A DNA stretch of 64,000 nt from GWF2-38-10 sp964527595 (GCA_964527595.1 CAZGPI010000002.1:44783-108782), one strand, 5' to 3'; positions 26,859 through 36,105 are shown, counted from the first letter of the stretch. The notes: generated from the sequence alone by a model not told the origin. A program made the numbers and translations.

Positions 26859-28193
26859 TTAATCGATAAGCGTTTTGCTGGAGATAACTTTTTTATAGAC
26901 GTTACCAATTAAGCTTGCCGAAAAGACCCAAACAGCGATTATGCCTAGGCAGGTGGCGCCCACGAGACCGGTTGCTGGGCCAATAAAGCTGCTAATTCCT
27001 GAGCCGGTTGCCTTTGCAAAACGCATGCCAAACATGTCAATCCATGCTTTTGATTTATATTTTATATTTTTTGAGGTTGGAATATAGAGCACTTCTTTGG
27101 CTGGTTGGTAGAGTGCGTAATTGAGTGCCTTTGCAATGAGCATGACATAGAAAATTGTCGATAGCGACGGATGAATGATGTATCCAATAAGTGATATGCC
27201 AATAACAAGAGGGAAGGCAATTAGGCAGAATTTGATTCCAAACTTGCGTTGAAAATATGAAGTTCCGAGAAGTCCGAATAAACAGGCAATAACTTGGATT
27301 GCAAGTGCAAATTCAAACAAAAACTTATTGACCATTCCGGGGTCGGCATAAGTACTCTTAACCATGAGCGACATTTGAAATCCCATAAGTGTAGTAAGCA
27401 GTTCTTGAAAGAAAATAAGAACAAAGATTCCAGTAACATATGGTCGCGTTAATAATACTTTTAGGCCGTCGAGAAAACCAACTTTTGGAACATCGACCGT
27501 TTCGTCTATTGGTGCATGCGTTTGATAACCGCTGAGGTGTTCATCACCAACAAAGTGCTGCAGAATGAATACAACGACGGCAACCATAAGAAACATTGAA
27601 ATTGAAATAAGAGCGATAATGGGGACTCGTTGGGCATATTTTGTTGTATCGTACGATAGATAGCTGCCAAGCAAGGTGAATAAAACGCCGCCAAATTGTG
27701 TGCCAAATATAATGAGACCATAGCCTTTTTGCGCAGATTCTGGTGTTGTAACGTCATTAATAAAAGACCAGTAAAGCGAGACCATTAATGAAATATAGCT
27801 TTCAACAAACAAGTAAAACGCCCAACCAATATAGCGCTCTGGACTTACGGTTGTGTTTTGTAGGCCGATGACGGGGTGATAAAGATAATAGACGAGGATG
27901 AGTCCTATAAAGCCATAGAAACCGATAAGGATATAGATCATTTTTTCTTTAGAAAAAATGTCGATAAGCTTTGAGTAGATTAAAACGAGAGGGAAAAATA
28001 AGCCAAGAGAAGCCAATTTTACTTGAGGCAAATATAAAGGGCCTACCATATTAATAAATATGCTGTCTTTTAAGGTTTTGAGAGGCCAATAAGAGCCAAT
28101 AAGAAAAAAGAAGCCAATAGCAAGAAGGACAAATTTGATAAGCTCTTTGCCTTTTAGGTTGCCCCACAATGCTCGAATAATTCTATATCCCAT
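26859..28193 (-). CDS. ATP/ADP translocase-family nucleotide transporter, copy 2
   Basis: 444 residues with about 12 membrane helices. ALWGNLKGKELIKFVLLAIG followed by YWPLKTLKDSIF, and ALYQPAKEVLYIPTSKNIK, match copy 1 position for position; the two are clearly paralogues but well diverged. Two copies with different specificities are usual in intracellular bacteria (for example, one ATP/ADP antiporter and one importer of other nucleotides); which is which is not visible here. A promoter with both boxes lies 140 bases upstream. The ribosome-binding site is weak (GGTG). Confidence 0.94.
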   Translation of the reverse strand: MGYRIIRALWGNLKGKELIKFVLLAIGFFFLIGSYWPLKTLKDSIFINMVGPLYLPQVKLASLGLFFPLVLIYSKLIDIFSKEKMIYILIGFYGFIGLILVYYLYHPVIGLQNTTVSPERYIGWAFYLFVESYISLMVSLYWSFINDVTTPESAQKGYGLIIFGTQFGGVLFTLLGSYLSYDTTKYAQRVPIIALISISMFLMVAVVVFILQHFVGDEHLSGYQTHAPIDETVDVPKVGFLDGLKVLLTRPYVTGIFVLIFFQELLTTLMGFQMSLMVKSTYADPGMVNKFLFEFALAIQVIACLFGLLGTSYFQRKFGIKFCLIAFPLVIGISLIGYIIHPSLSTIFYVMLIAKALNYALYQPAKEVLYIPTSKNIKYKSKAWIDMFGMRFAKATGSGISSFIGPATGLVGATCLGIIAVWVFSASLIGNVYKKVISSKTLID

Positions 28194-28332
28194 AAAAAAA
28201 ACACCTAAAAAGAAAAATAAAACATTTTTCGAGGAATCTAATCCGATTTCTTGAGAAAATGCTTTGGTTTTTTAAAATATTACAATCTGTGAAAGTTTTT
28301 TTAGACATTTCTACATAACTAAGGAAGAACAA

Positions 28333-28360
28333 AGTCTAGCAGAAGCCGCTTGATAGTCAA
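28333..28360 (-). promoter_or_regulatory. promoter for nucleotide transporter copy 2
   Basis: Minus-strand TTGACT (28360-28355), 16 bases, then TAGACT (28338-28333) preceded by TGC. This implies a 5' leader of about 140 bases. Confidence 0.6.
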
Positions 28361-28426
28361 ATGATAAAACATTAAAAACGTTTTGAAATGCGAATGATCT
28401 CTGTTTTTTGTTAATTGTTAAGCGGG

Positions 28427-28687
28427 CTAAGAGGTCAAGATAAGCGCTGCGCTGCTATCTTGATTTATGCGAAAAAATCCATCATGGACAATGAGGCTTT
28501 GGAGCGTCTTTTCGCCAACTTGTTTGTAACAAAAAGGGCTTTTGTTTTTGATTAATGAAACAAGCGGTGTATGGTTCGGGCCAACAAAAAAGCTTCCTGT
28601 TGGGCTTTCAACTTCAACCCACTCAACGGCTATCCGACGATTACTTGTTGGGCTGATTATTTCAAGAACAAAAGATTCGTTTTCCAT
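28427..28687 (-). CDS. atpC: F1 ATP synthase epsilon subunit, short form
   Basis: 86 residues covering only the N-terminal beta-sandwich domain (FVLEIISPTSNRRI, SFFVGPNHTPLVSLI, VHDGFFRIN). The C-terminal two-helix domain that inhibits ATP hydrolysis in typical epsilon subunits (about 135 residues) is absent. It follows atpD with a one-base overlap (TAATG). No other ATP synthase genes are in the window, so the pair is separated from the rest of the complex. Confidence 0.88.
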   Translation of the reverse strand: MENESFVLEIISPTSNRRIAVEWVEVESPTGSFFVGPNHTPLVSLIKNKSPFCYKQVGEKTLQSLIVHDGFFRINQDSSAALILTS

Positions 28688-30147
28688 TACACATTCACTT
28701 GCATTTTTTGATAGGCTTCTTCAAGGGTTCCGACCATGTAAAATGCTTGTTCTGGCATGCTATCGCACTGACCTGATATGATTTTTTCAAAATCATCAAC
28801 AGTATTTTCGCGTTTGATGAATTTGCCTGGGATGCCGGTAAATTGTTCAGCAACAAAAAGCGGTTGTGTGAGAAATTTCTGCATTTTTTTTGCGCGATGA
28901 ACGATTAGTTTATCCGCATCAGATAGTTCATCCATCCCAAGAATGGCGATAATGTCTTGTAGCTCTTTGTACTTTTGCAAGACCATGAGGGCGGTTCTGG
29001 CAACATCGTAATGTTTTTTGCCAACAACGTGTATTTTGAGCCCACTGGAAACAGACTCAAGCGGGTCTACGGCAGGATAAAGGCCAGCGCTGTGCAATTT
29101 TCGTGAAAGAACCGTGCTGGAGTCAAGGTGTTGAAAGGTGGTGGCCGGTGCTGGATCGGTGTAATCATCGGCCGGGACATAGACGCATTGGATTGAGGTA
29201 ATAGACCCGGTATTCGTACTGGTGATGCGTTCTTGGAGCATTCCCATTTCTGACGCAAGTGTTGGTTGGTAGCCGACAGCTGATGGCATTCTGCCAAGAA
29301 GTGCCGAGACCTCCGACCCTGCTTGCACATAGCGGAAAATGTTGTCAATGAATAATAAGGTGTCTTTGCTTCCTTCGTCGCGGAAGTATTCGGCCATAGT
29401 GAGGCCAGAAAGTCCAGCGCGTAACCTGGCACCGGGCATTTCACCCATTTGAGCAAAAACAAGTGCTGTTTTATCGATAACGCCTGAAGCGCGCATCTCT
29501 AACCACAATTCATTGCCTTCGCGGGTTCGTTCGCCGATTCCGACAAAAACAGAATGGCCTTGATGTTCGATGGCAACGTTGCGAATCAATTCTTGGATAA
29601 GAATGGTCTTTCCAACTCCTGCACCGCCAAAGAGTCCAATTTTAGATCCTTTGACGTAAGGGCAAAATAGATCGAGTACCTTTATTCCTGTTTCCAGGAT
29701 ATCAACGCTTGTTTTTTGTTCTATAAGGCTTGGCGCTGGTCTAAAAATGGGCCACTTAAGTTGGTTTTCTAGCGTTTCTGATCCATCGATTGGTCGTCCA
29801 AGTACATCAAATACGTGGCCAAGGACGTTTTTGCCAACCGGAACCATGATTGGACCACCGGTATCGATGACCGATAGGCCGCGGGTTATGCCTTCAAGTG
29901 GATCAAGCGCAATGCAGCGAACAATACCATCGCCCATGTGTTGTGCGACCTCAAGATTGATTTCTTTTAATCCTGATGGGATAGGTTTGTCACCACATTG
30001 AATGATAAGTCTATTGTAAATTTCTGGAACTTCGTTTTGATTGAATTGGATATCGACAACGGTGCTACGAATACGCAAAACTTTACCAACACCAAATTTG
30101 TTTTGATGAGGTGAGAAAGATTCTTGATTTTTTGTATTTTGAGTCAT
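28687..30147 (-). CDS. atpD: F1 ATP synthase beta subunit
   Basis: 486 residues from ATG 30147 (AGGTC upstream; the open frame extends to 30204 without support). The P-loop GGAGVGKT is at 174-181 and the catalytic glutamate is in GERTREGNE (Glu206). LFIDNIFRYVQAGSEVSALL and YVPADDYTDPAPATTF are as in active beta subunits. It forms the catalytic sites of F-type ATP synthase. It is paired only with atpC, immediately upstream of the two nucleotide transporter genes. It is transcribed from a promoter divergent to secA. Confidence 0.96.
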   Translation of the reverse strand: MTQNTKNQESFSPHQNKFGVGKVLRIRSTVVDIQFNQNEVPEIYNRLIIQCGDKPIPSGLKEINLEVAQHMGDGIVRCIALDPLEGITRGLSVIDTGGPIMVPVGKNVLGHVFDVLGRPIDGSETLENQLKWPIFRPAPSLIEQKTSVDILETGIKVLDLFCPYVKGSKIGLFGGAGVGKTILIQELIRNVAIEHQGHSVFVGIGERTREGNELWLEMRASGVIDKTALVFAQMGEMPGARLRAGLSGLTMAEYFRDEGSKDTLLFIDNIFRYVQAGSEVSALLGRMPSAVGYQPTLASEMGMLQERITSTNTGSITSIQCVYVPADDYTDPAPATTFQHLDSSTVLSRKLHSAGLYPAVDPLESVSSGLKIHVVGKKHYDVARTALMVLQKYKELQDIIAILGMDELSDADKLIVHRAKKMQKFLTQPLFVAEQFTGIPGKFIKRENTVDDFEKIISGQCDSMPEQAFYMVGTLEEAYQKMQVNV

Positions 30148-30225
30148 GAAGACCTCTAGTGTCTCGTGGTTGAGCGAAATATCCCCAATAAATATGCAAA
30201 ACATTTGTGCAAGAGCTTACTATGC

Positions 30226-30254
30226 ATGATAGCACAAGGTGCTTGGTATGTTAA
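30226..30254 (-). promoter_or_regulatory. promoter for atpD-atpC
   Basis: Minus-strand TTAACA (30254-30249), 17 bases, TATCAT (30231-30226) preceded by TGC. Confidence 0.6.
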
Positions 30255-30306
30255 TAGGATAAAACAAAAACTTTAAACACATTTCTTTCCATAGCTCAGA
30301 CATTTG

Positions 30307-30315
30307 TGTTAAAAT
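30307..30315 (+). promoter_or_regulatory. extended -10 promoter for secA
   Basis: TGT followed by TAAAAT in a TTGTG context like the other extended -10 elements of this window. The -35 region is poor. The leader to secA is about 100 bases and includes an A/T-rich inverted repeat near 30340-30365. Confidence 0.45.
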
Positions 30316-30421
30316 GACATAAATTTGAGATATTTGTTAAAAGGCTTTTTTAGCAAAAAAAGCTTGGCCGTGAATACATGGTCTGGGGGAGCTAAAAAAA
30401 TTAAAATGGTTAGGATTGTCC

Positions 30422-32980
30422 ATGATTGCAAAAATTTTAGCAAAAGTATTTGGAACCAAGAATGAACGGGAATTAAAACGTCTTCAGCCAATGGTTGAAA
30501 GGATTAATTCGTTCGAGCCATTAATTCGTGAGTTATCAAATTTAGATTTGATTGCAAAAACAAATATATTTAGAGAGCGCATATCTCGTGGCGAATCGCT
30601 TGATAGCGTTCTATTTGAGGCTTTTGCCGTGGTGCGTGAAACAAGTCATCGTTTTCGCAATGAGCGTCATTACGATGCACAATTGGTTGGCGGTATTGTG
30701 TTGCATGAAGGTAAAATTGCTGAAATGAAAACCGGTGAAGGTAAGACGCTGGTTGCAACGTTGCCGTTGTATTTGAATGCATTGTCCGGCAAGGGGACGC
30801 ATCTTATTACGGTTAACGATTATTTGGCCCGCCGCGATGCTGAATGGATGAATCTCATTTACCAAAACCTTGGCCTTGAAGTTGGTGTGCTGCAAAACCA
30901 GATGGAGGATGCTGAGCGCAAAAAGGTTTATAACTCAGATATCACCTACGGAACCAATAGTGAATTTGGTTTTGACTATCTGCGCGATAACATGAAATTT
31001 GATAAAAGTGACCTTGTTCAACGAGAACTTAACTTCTGTATTGTAGACGAAGTCGACTCAATTTTGGTTGATGAGGCGCGTACGCCACTCATCATTTCTG
31101 GTCCAAGTGAAAAAGGAAGTAACTTATACAAAGAGGCTGATCAAGCCGTATTAACTTTACGTAAAGAAGATTACGATATTGATGAAAAAGCTCGATCGGT
31201 ACATTTGTCCGAATTGGGCACCGATAAGATTGAGCATTTTTTCAAATTAGACAATCTTTATGCGCCAGAAAATATCTTGGCTCTTCACCATGTTTCTCAG
31301 GCTTTGCGTGCTCATACGCTATTTAAAGTCGACGTTGATTATGTGGTGCGTGAAGGCGAAGTGTTAATTGTTGACGAGTTTACTGGACGCATTTTGCCAG
31401 GTCGCCGCTATAGCGATGGATTGCACCAAGCTCTTGAATCAAAAGAAAAGGTTAAGGTTGAGCGCGAGAACCAGACCTTGGCTTCCATTACTTTGCAAAA
31501 TTATTTTAGAATGTACAAAAAACTTGCCGGTATGACCGGTACGGCAGAGACCGAAGCGGCCGAATTTTGGAAAATTTATAAACTTGCCGTTATCGTCATT
31601 CCAACCAATCGTCCAATGATTAGGCGCGATGAGGCCGATATCGTATTTTTGACGCGTGAGGACAAGTTTGGTGCAGTAGCTCAGGACATTAAAGAATGTA
31701 ATAAAATTGGCCAGCCCGTACTTGTTGGTACCGTATCTATTGAAACATCAGAATACTTGAGTCATTTATTGGCCCAACAAGGCGTTGCTCATAATGTTTT
31801 GAACGCTAAGCAACATGAACGTGAAGCTGAAATTGTTAAAGAAGCTGGTGAGCGCGGCAAAGTGACGATTGCAACTAATATGGCCGGTCGTGGTACTGAC
31901 ATTAAGTTGGGTGAAGGGGTTCGTGATCTTGGCGGGTTACGTATTATTGGTACCGAGCGGCACGAAAGCCGTCGTATTGATAATCAGTTGCGTGGGCGTT
32001 CTGGTCGTCAAGGGGATAAGGGTTCATCAAAATTTTATTTATCGCTTGAAGATGACTTGATGCGTATTTTTGGTGGCGAACGGCTCAAGAAGACCATGGA
32101 ACGTATTGGTATGAAGCCGGGCGAAAGCATTGAACACCGCATGGTTTCGCGCAGTATTGAAAAAGCACAAGAGCGTGTCGAGAAGCATAACTTTGATATA
32201 CGTAAACATTTGCTTGAATATGACGATGTATTAAACCAACAACGCTCAATTATTTATCAATACCGCCGAGATGTTCTTGAGGGCGGAGAGCTTATCGTGG
32301 GTATTATCAAAGAAATGATAACCGATGTTGTGCATAGGTTATTTGCTATTTATTGTCCGCAGGGCGGGGCTTCTGATGAGGAGCGCGCAGAGGTTATCCA
32401 TGCTCTTGAAAAAGTGACCGGTATGCCCAAGCAAGTCTTTGAGCGTATTCAATTGCCAAAAAATCAAACAGGATTTGAGATAGTTGTGGCAGAGTTTCTT
32501 GTCTATCAATATGAACAAATTCGTGCGGCGATGGCGGCAAAGATGCCAGAACAACCTGACTTTGTTGATCGAGCCGAAAAATGGGTTTTACTTGAGACTA
32601 TTGATCATGCCTGGAGATTACATCTTTTGAGTATTGATCACCTTAAAGAAGGTATCGGTTGGCGCGGTTATGGATCAAAGAATCCTTTGATTGAATATAA
32701 GCGCGAGTCATTTTTTGAATTTGAACGCATGATGGAACAAATTAAGTGGGATATTCTTCAACGTGTTTTCCATATGCGTCCAGAGGATTATTCAATTGAT
32801 GCTATTGAAGAAATAGAAGAAGAAAAAGAACAAGAATTGGCGGCATTGCAACTCGGTGGAGATGGAACCGGTAAGGTTGATGTTCGAACCGTTAAGCGTG
32901 TGCAGCCAAAGGTTGGGCGCAATGAATTATGTCCTTGCGGTTCAGGGAAGAAATACAAGCATTGTTGTGGCAAGAATTAA
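30422..32980 (+). CDS. secA: preprotein translocase ATPase SecA
   Basis: 852 residues from ATG 30422 (AGGA upstream; an in-frame TTG is six bases earlier). Walker A GEGKT is at 105-109 in MKTGEGKTL, and VDEVDSILVDEARTPLIISG marks the DEAD region. TNMAGRGTDIKLG and RGRSGRQGD are the second RecA-fold motifs. The extreme C-terminus is a zinc-binding SEC-C tail, CPCGSGKKYKHCC, used with SecB or ribosome contacts. It drives Sec export, which fits the many signal-peptide proteins here. Its stop codon is immediately followed by palindromic element copy C. Confidence 0.98.
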   Translation: MIAKILAKVFGTKNERELKRLQPMVERINSFEPLIRELSNLDLIAKTNIFRERISRGESLDSVLFEAFAVVRETSHRFRNERHYDAQLVGGIVLHEGKIAEMKTGEGKTLVATLPLYLNALSGKGTHLITVNDYLARRDAEWMNLIYQNLGLEVGVLQNQMEDAERKKVYNSDITYGTNSEFGFDYLRDNMKFDKSDLVQRELNFCIVDEVDSILVDEARTPLIISGPSEKGSNLYKEADQAVLTLRKEDYDIDEKARSVHLSELGTDKIEHFFKLDNLYAPENILALHHVSQALRAHTLFKVDVDYVVREGEVLIVDEFTGRILPGRRYSDGLHQALESKEKVKVERENQTLASITLQNYFRMYKKLAGMTGTAETEAAEFWKIYKLAVIVIPTNRPMIRRDEADIVFLTREDKFGAVAQDIKECNKIGQPVLVGTVSIETSEYLSHLLAQQGVAHNVLNAKQHEREAEIVKEAGERGKVTIATNMAGRGTDIKLGEGVRDLGGLRIIGTERHESRRIDNQLRGRSGRQGDKGSSKFYLSLEDDLMRIFGGERLKKTMERIGMKPGESIEHRMVSRSIEKAQERVEKHNFDIRKHLLEYDDVLNQQRSIIYQYRRDVLEGGELIVGIIKEMITDVVHRLFAIYCPQGGASDEERAEVIHALEKVTGMPKQVFERIQLPKNQTGFEIVVAEFLVYQYEQIRAAMAAKMPEQPDFVDRAEKWVLLETIDHAWRLHLLSIDHLKEGIGWRGYGSKNPLIEYKRESFFEFERMMEQIKWDILQRVFHMRPEDYSIDAIEEIEEEKEQELAALQLGGDGTGKVDVRTVKRVQPKVGRNELCPCGSGKKYKHCCGKN

Positions 32981-33007
32981 GGGAGGTGCAGGAGGGAACG
33001 GCCTGCA
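32981..33007 (+). repeat. palindromic element copy C, between secA and murI
   Basis: A complete 27-base element, identical to copies B and F, starting at the base after the secA TAA and ending 12 bases before murI. Its GGGAGG could act as a distant ribosome-binding site only if the hairpin brought it closer to the start. Confidence 0.9.
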
Positions 33008-33019
33008 ATACAATTAATC

Positions 33020-33826
33020 ATGTCTTTATTTGTTAAGCCAATTGGTATGTTTGATTCAGGGGTAGGCGGCCTTGGAATTTTCCAGGCAGTCGCCCATTTA
33101 TTGCCAAGCGAAGATATAGTCTATGTTGCTGGCAATAAATACATGCCTTTTGGCCAAAAAACTACTGAAGAAGTTCAGCAAATTTCTGAAAAAATTGTCC
33201 AATTTCTTATTGATAAACACCAGGTTAAGATGGTTGTTGTTGCGTGTAATACGGCAACCATTACAAGTATCGCTTATTTACGTTCGAAATTTACAATTCC
33301 TTTTGTTGGGGTGGTGCCTGTTGTTAAACCAGCATGTGAACAAACCAAAACGGGCTGCGTGGCAATTTTATCAACACCGCTAACCGCCGGTGGTGCGTAT
33401 ATTCATGAGCTTATTACTAAGTTTGGAGATGGCGTACGAGTCTTGAGTATCGGAAGTCCGGGGCTTGCTGAATTGGTTGATTCGGGGATGGTTAATACTC
33501 CAGAAATGGAATTATTATTGCGTAAGTTTATCGCTCCGGCATTAGAAAATAATGCTGATATTATTGGCTTATGTTGCACTCATTATTCGTTTGTTCGCGA
33601 ACAATTACAAAAAATTGTTGGCCCGTTGGTAACGATTGTTGACTCAAACGATCCGGTTGCTCGTCAGGTTAAACGAGTTTTGGCGGCGATGCCCGATGGG
33701 CTAGTTCCAGAAGGTCGACAACCAAAATATCAATTCTATGCGACAAAAGATGCAAAGAATTTTGAGATTGTTGCTCAACAGTTAATAGGAGATCTTGTTG
33801 CCGGAGTTATCGAAATTGATTTGTAA
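33020..33826 (+). CDS. murI: glutamate racemase
   Basis: 268 residues. Asp12 and Ser13 in FDSGVGG, catalytic Cys76 in VACNTAT and Cys187 in LCCTHY, the two-cysteine machinery of glutamate racemase. It makes D-glutamate for peptidoglycan, used before the MurE step also encoded here. No normal ribosome-binding site lies within 12 bases of ATG 33020; the nearest purine-rich stretch is inside the palindromic element at 32981-33007. The stop codon directly abuts that of the convergent gene. Confidence 0.96.
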   Translation: MSLFVKPIGMFDSGVGGLGIFQAVAHLLPSEDIVYVAGNKYMPFGQKTTEEVQQISEKIVQFLIDKHQVKMVVVACNTATITSIAYLRSKFTIPFVGVVPVVKPACEQTKTGCVAILSTPLTAGGAYIHELITKFGDGVRVLSIGSPGLAELVDSGMVNTPEMELLLRKFIAPALENNADIIGLCCTHYSFVREQLQKIVGPLVTIVDSNDPVARQVKRVLAAMPDGLVPEGRQPKYQFYATKDAKNFEIVAQQLIGDLVAGVIEIDL

Positions 33827-35173
33827 TTACTGACAGATTGAGTCTCTTAATCGTTCTAAGTTTTGATCATCTAAAACGTCAAAAATACCTAACCCCGTCG
33901 CATTAATGTTAAATAACGAGGCTTCAAAGTCAAGTCCAGTTTGGTCATCGGTAATCATATTGGTCCATTGATCAATGGACCTTTTATCGGCATCGATATT
34001 CGTATCGGTTACTATTTCGTATTCATCATTAAAAGATTTTCCATTCATGCTTGTTAGTGATGATTCAAAGTAAAGGTCAAAGCCGACAAGGCGAAGAATA
34101 GCCTTTATTTTTTGGCAGTGCTTTCCGCCCGAAAAAAGAACAATTTTTGGCTTAGACTCATTTTTGAAGATTTCAAATAGGGTTTGAATTTCAACGCTTG
34201 GATAGGCGGCATATGAGGTTGTTACAGAATTCAAAAAGAATATGGTTTGTGAGGCTAAATTCGACTTGTTTATGTAAGGTTGGTCGAGCAAGGCTAAAAA
34301 ATTGAACCCAAGGATTATTTGGGATAAGGGTGTTGCCCGAAATTTATGCAATGTTTTTTTAGATGAATAAAGATCAAATAATGTGCGAGAAACTTCGTTA
34401 ATGACGCTACGTTCCGGTCGTTCATAATAAGGCATTGAGGTAAAGATTTTTGTTGTTAAATCGCTTTCATTACGTACGCCAACGTTTTTGATTTGATGTG
34501 CAAAAATATTTTCTAGGTAATCATAGAGCTTTTTGGCGAGGTTGTTTGCGTCGGTGCAAAATGCGCCGCATGATGCGATTAATTCGTCGATTTCGTTGAG
34601 GTGGTGGTGATTGAAAAATTGCACAAATGGATAGGTGTTTTCTTTGCTTTGATTGATAATATCATCAATTGAAGTATTGAGCCTTGTTTCTGGTTGATAT
34701 TGGTTAGCGAGGGTAGAAAAGCCGTAACTAGAATTTTGATCATTAGCTATGCGATGGATCTCGTTAAGAGTTGTTAGAAGTCCGCCGTATAGCAAATGCC
34801 GATTGTCGCAGTAAATGCATTGATTTATGATTTGGGGTAATTTATATAAAAAAATATAATCGTAGTCAATATATGATATTGCCCTGGGGTTTATGGTTTT
34901 ATTTGTTTCGATTAAAAAAGAGGTATCACGCATGGGGAGTTGATCTGTTTTTTGTTTTAATTGGTCGATTTCCAGCTGTGTTGCTTGTTTGATTAGTTCT
35001 TGCTTGTGATGTGGAAGATTCTTATAGCAGAGCTCATAGTGAAAATCATGAAAGAGATAAACGGTTTGATTGCTCAATTGACTGCGAAGAACGGAGACTT
35101 TAATCGAAAGAGGGTGCAATTCAAGCGAAAAACATGAAATTATGACGTAAAATAGGAGGAAGCGCTTATCCAT
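33827..35173 (-). CDS. exported protein, possible remote TIKI/TraB or ChaN/EreA-type fold
   Basis: 448 residues with a signal peptide (MDKRFLLFYVIISCFSLELH). No close family is recognised. Shortly after the signal come YLFHDFHYE, LIETNK near residue 90, CDNRHLLYGG near 123, and near residue 365 IVLFSGGKHCQKIKAIL. This order (GxxH-like, Glu, Arg/His, late Gly-x-x-His) recalls the scattered active-site residues of the TIKI/TraB and ChaN/EreA-like hydrolases, but the similarity is by eye only. It is well expressed if judged by the clean ORF, convergent with murI, and preceded by a 268-base spacer. Confidence 0.65.
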   Translation of the reverse strand: MDKRFLLFYVIISCFSLELHPLSIKVSVLRSQLSNQTVYLFHDFHYELCYKNLPHHKQELIKQATQLEIDQLKQKTDQLPMRDTSFLIETNKTINPRAISYIDYDYIFLYKLPQIINQCIYCDNRHLLYGGLLTTLNEIHRIANDQNSSYGFSTLANQYQPETRLNTSIDDIINQSKENTYPFVQFFNHHHLNEIDELIASCGAFCTDANNLAKKLYDYLENIFAHQIKNVGVRNESDLTTKIFTSMPYYERPERSVINEVSRTLFDLYSSKKTLHKFRATPLSQIILGFNFLALLDQPYINKSNLASQTIFFLNSVTTSYAAYPSVEIQTLFEIFKNESKPKIVLFSGGKHCQKIKAILRLVGFDLYFESSLTSMNGKSFNDEYEIVTDTNIDADKRSIDQWTNMITDDQTGLDFEASLFNINATGLGIFDVLDDQNLERLRDSICQ

Positions 35174-35441
35174 GGTAGTCTTTGGGTAATGTTTGCATGT
35201 TTATGTATTTCTTACGATAAGAAATACCAATGCAGATTAAAGTCTTTTTATGAAAATACAACAAGATTTATCTGTTTATTCAAAAAAAATTAATTCAAAT
35301 TTTTGTTTATTAAAGATGTGATTGTTTTGTGTTTGGTGATTTATTGCTAGGCCGTGTTGCTTAGTGATAGTATCAGAATAGAACTTTTGGGGTCGGGTTC
35401 GTTAAAAAATTAACGTTAGGTTTTAGGTTTGTGGGGTTATT

Positions 35442-36059
35442 ATGAATATTACTTTGGGCTTTATAAGCCTTATCGGCATGTGGGTTGCACAAATTTTTTA
35501 TGTCCTTGTTTACATTCCGCAAATTATTACTAATTACAGGCAAAAGTCGGGAAAAGGGTTGAGTGAATTAATGCTTTTTGCTTACTTTAATACGATGGTT
35601 GCTGTTTTGTATTATGTATTTTCTTACAATTTACCACCGGCGTACAAGATTTGCTGTCCGTTGCAGATTGCAGCTTTGGTGATTTTGATTGGGCAACGTT
35701 TGTATTATGATGATATCAAGACCGCAAAGCCCTATTGGTTTTGGTACGGTGGAAATATGGTAGCATCAATGGCCTTCATTCCCTTAAGCGTTCAAAATCC
35801 TTCGGCTATTGGGTTGTTTGCGGGTTGGACAATGTTTGCATTGTCACTCATGAATCAATTACCTCAGGTTTTTAAGATTTTCAAAGAAAAAAGTGTTGCT
35901 GGTTTTAGTTTTTTCTTTATAGTATTTTCGTTTACCGCTGCGCTTGTTGAGTTTGTAACAGCTTTGATTGTTGGGTTACCCGTACAAACACTCTTGTGTG
36001 CGACTCGTGGTATCGTGATTGGCCTTGTTTGGTTTTGGCAATTTAGGTTGTATCGCTGA
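35442..36059 (+). CDS. PQ-loop repeat membrane protein
   Basis: 205 residues with seven predicted helices. Two PQ-loop repeats are present: YIPQIITNYRQKSGKGLS (Pro26-Gln27) and QLPQVFKIFKEKSVAGFS (Pro141-Gln142), each in a helix followed by a Lys-Ser-x-x-Gly loop. This is the fold of cystinosin, KDEL receptors and SWEET/SemiSWEET transporters. The full seven-helix, double-repeat form is typical of eukaryotic members but also occurs in bacteria. An amino-acid or sugar transporter is likely; the substrate is unknown. The region upstream contains an inverted repeat, CGTTAA/TTAACG, near 35404-35419. Confidence 0.82.
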   Translation: MNITLGFISLIGMWVAQIFYVLVYIPQIITNYRQKSGKGLSELMLFAYFNTMVAVLYYVFSYNLPPAYKICCPLQIAALVILIGQRLYYDDIKTAKPYWFWYGGNMVASMAFIPLSVQNPSAIGLFAGWTMFALSLMNQLPQVFKIFKEKSVAGFSFFFIVFSFTAALVEFVTALIVGLPVQTLLCATRGIVIGLVWFWQFRLYR

Positions 36060-36077
36060 GCGTACGATAGCTTTCTA

Positions 36078-36105
36078 GGGAGGGTATGGGAGGGAACGGC
36101 CCACA
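36078..36105 (+). repeat. palindromic element copy D, upstream of the nurA-like gene
   Basis: A divergent copy: GGGAGGG, stem TATGGG, loop AGGGAACGG, stem CCCACA. Relative to copies B, C and F, stem positions 3 and 4 change on both sides (C-G to T-A and A-T to G-C), so pairing is kept; position 2 (A opposite C) is unpaired. Confidence 0.85.

Noticed and set aside
30340..30420. secM-like arrest leader before secA
   Set aside because: No ORF with a ribosome-binding site or arrest motif is found; only an A/T-rich inverted repeat is present.
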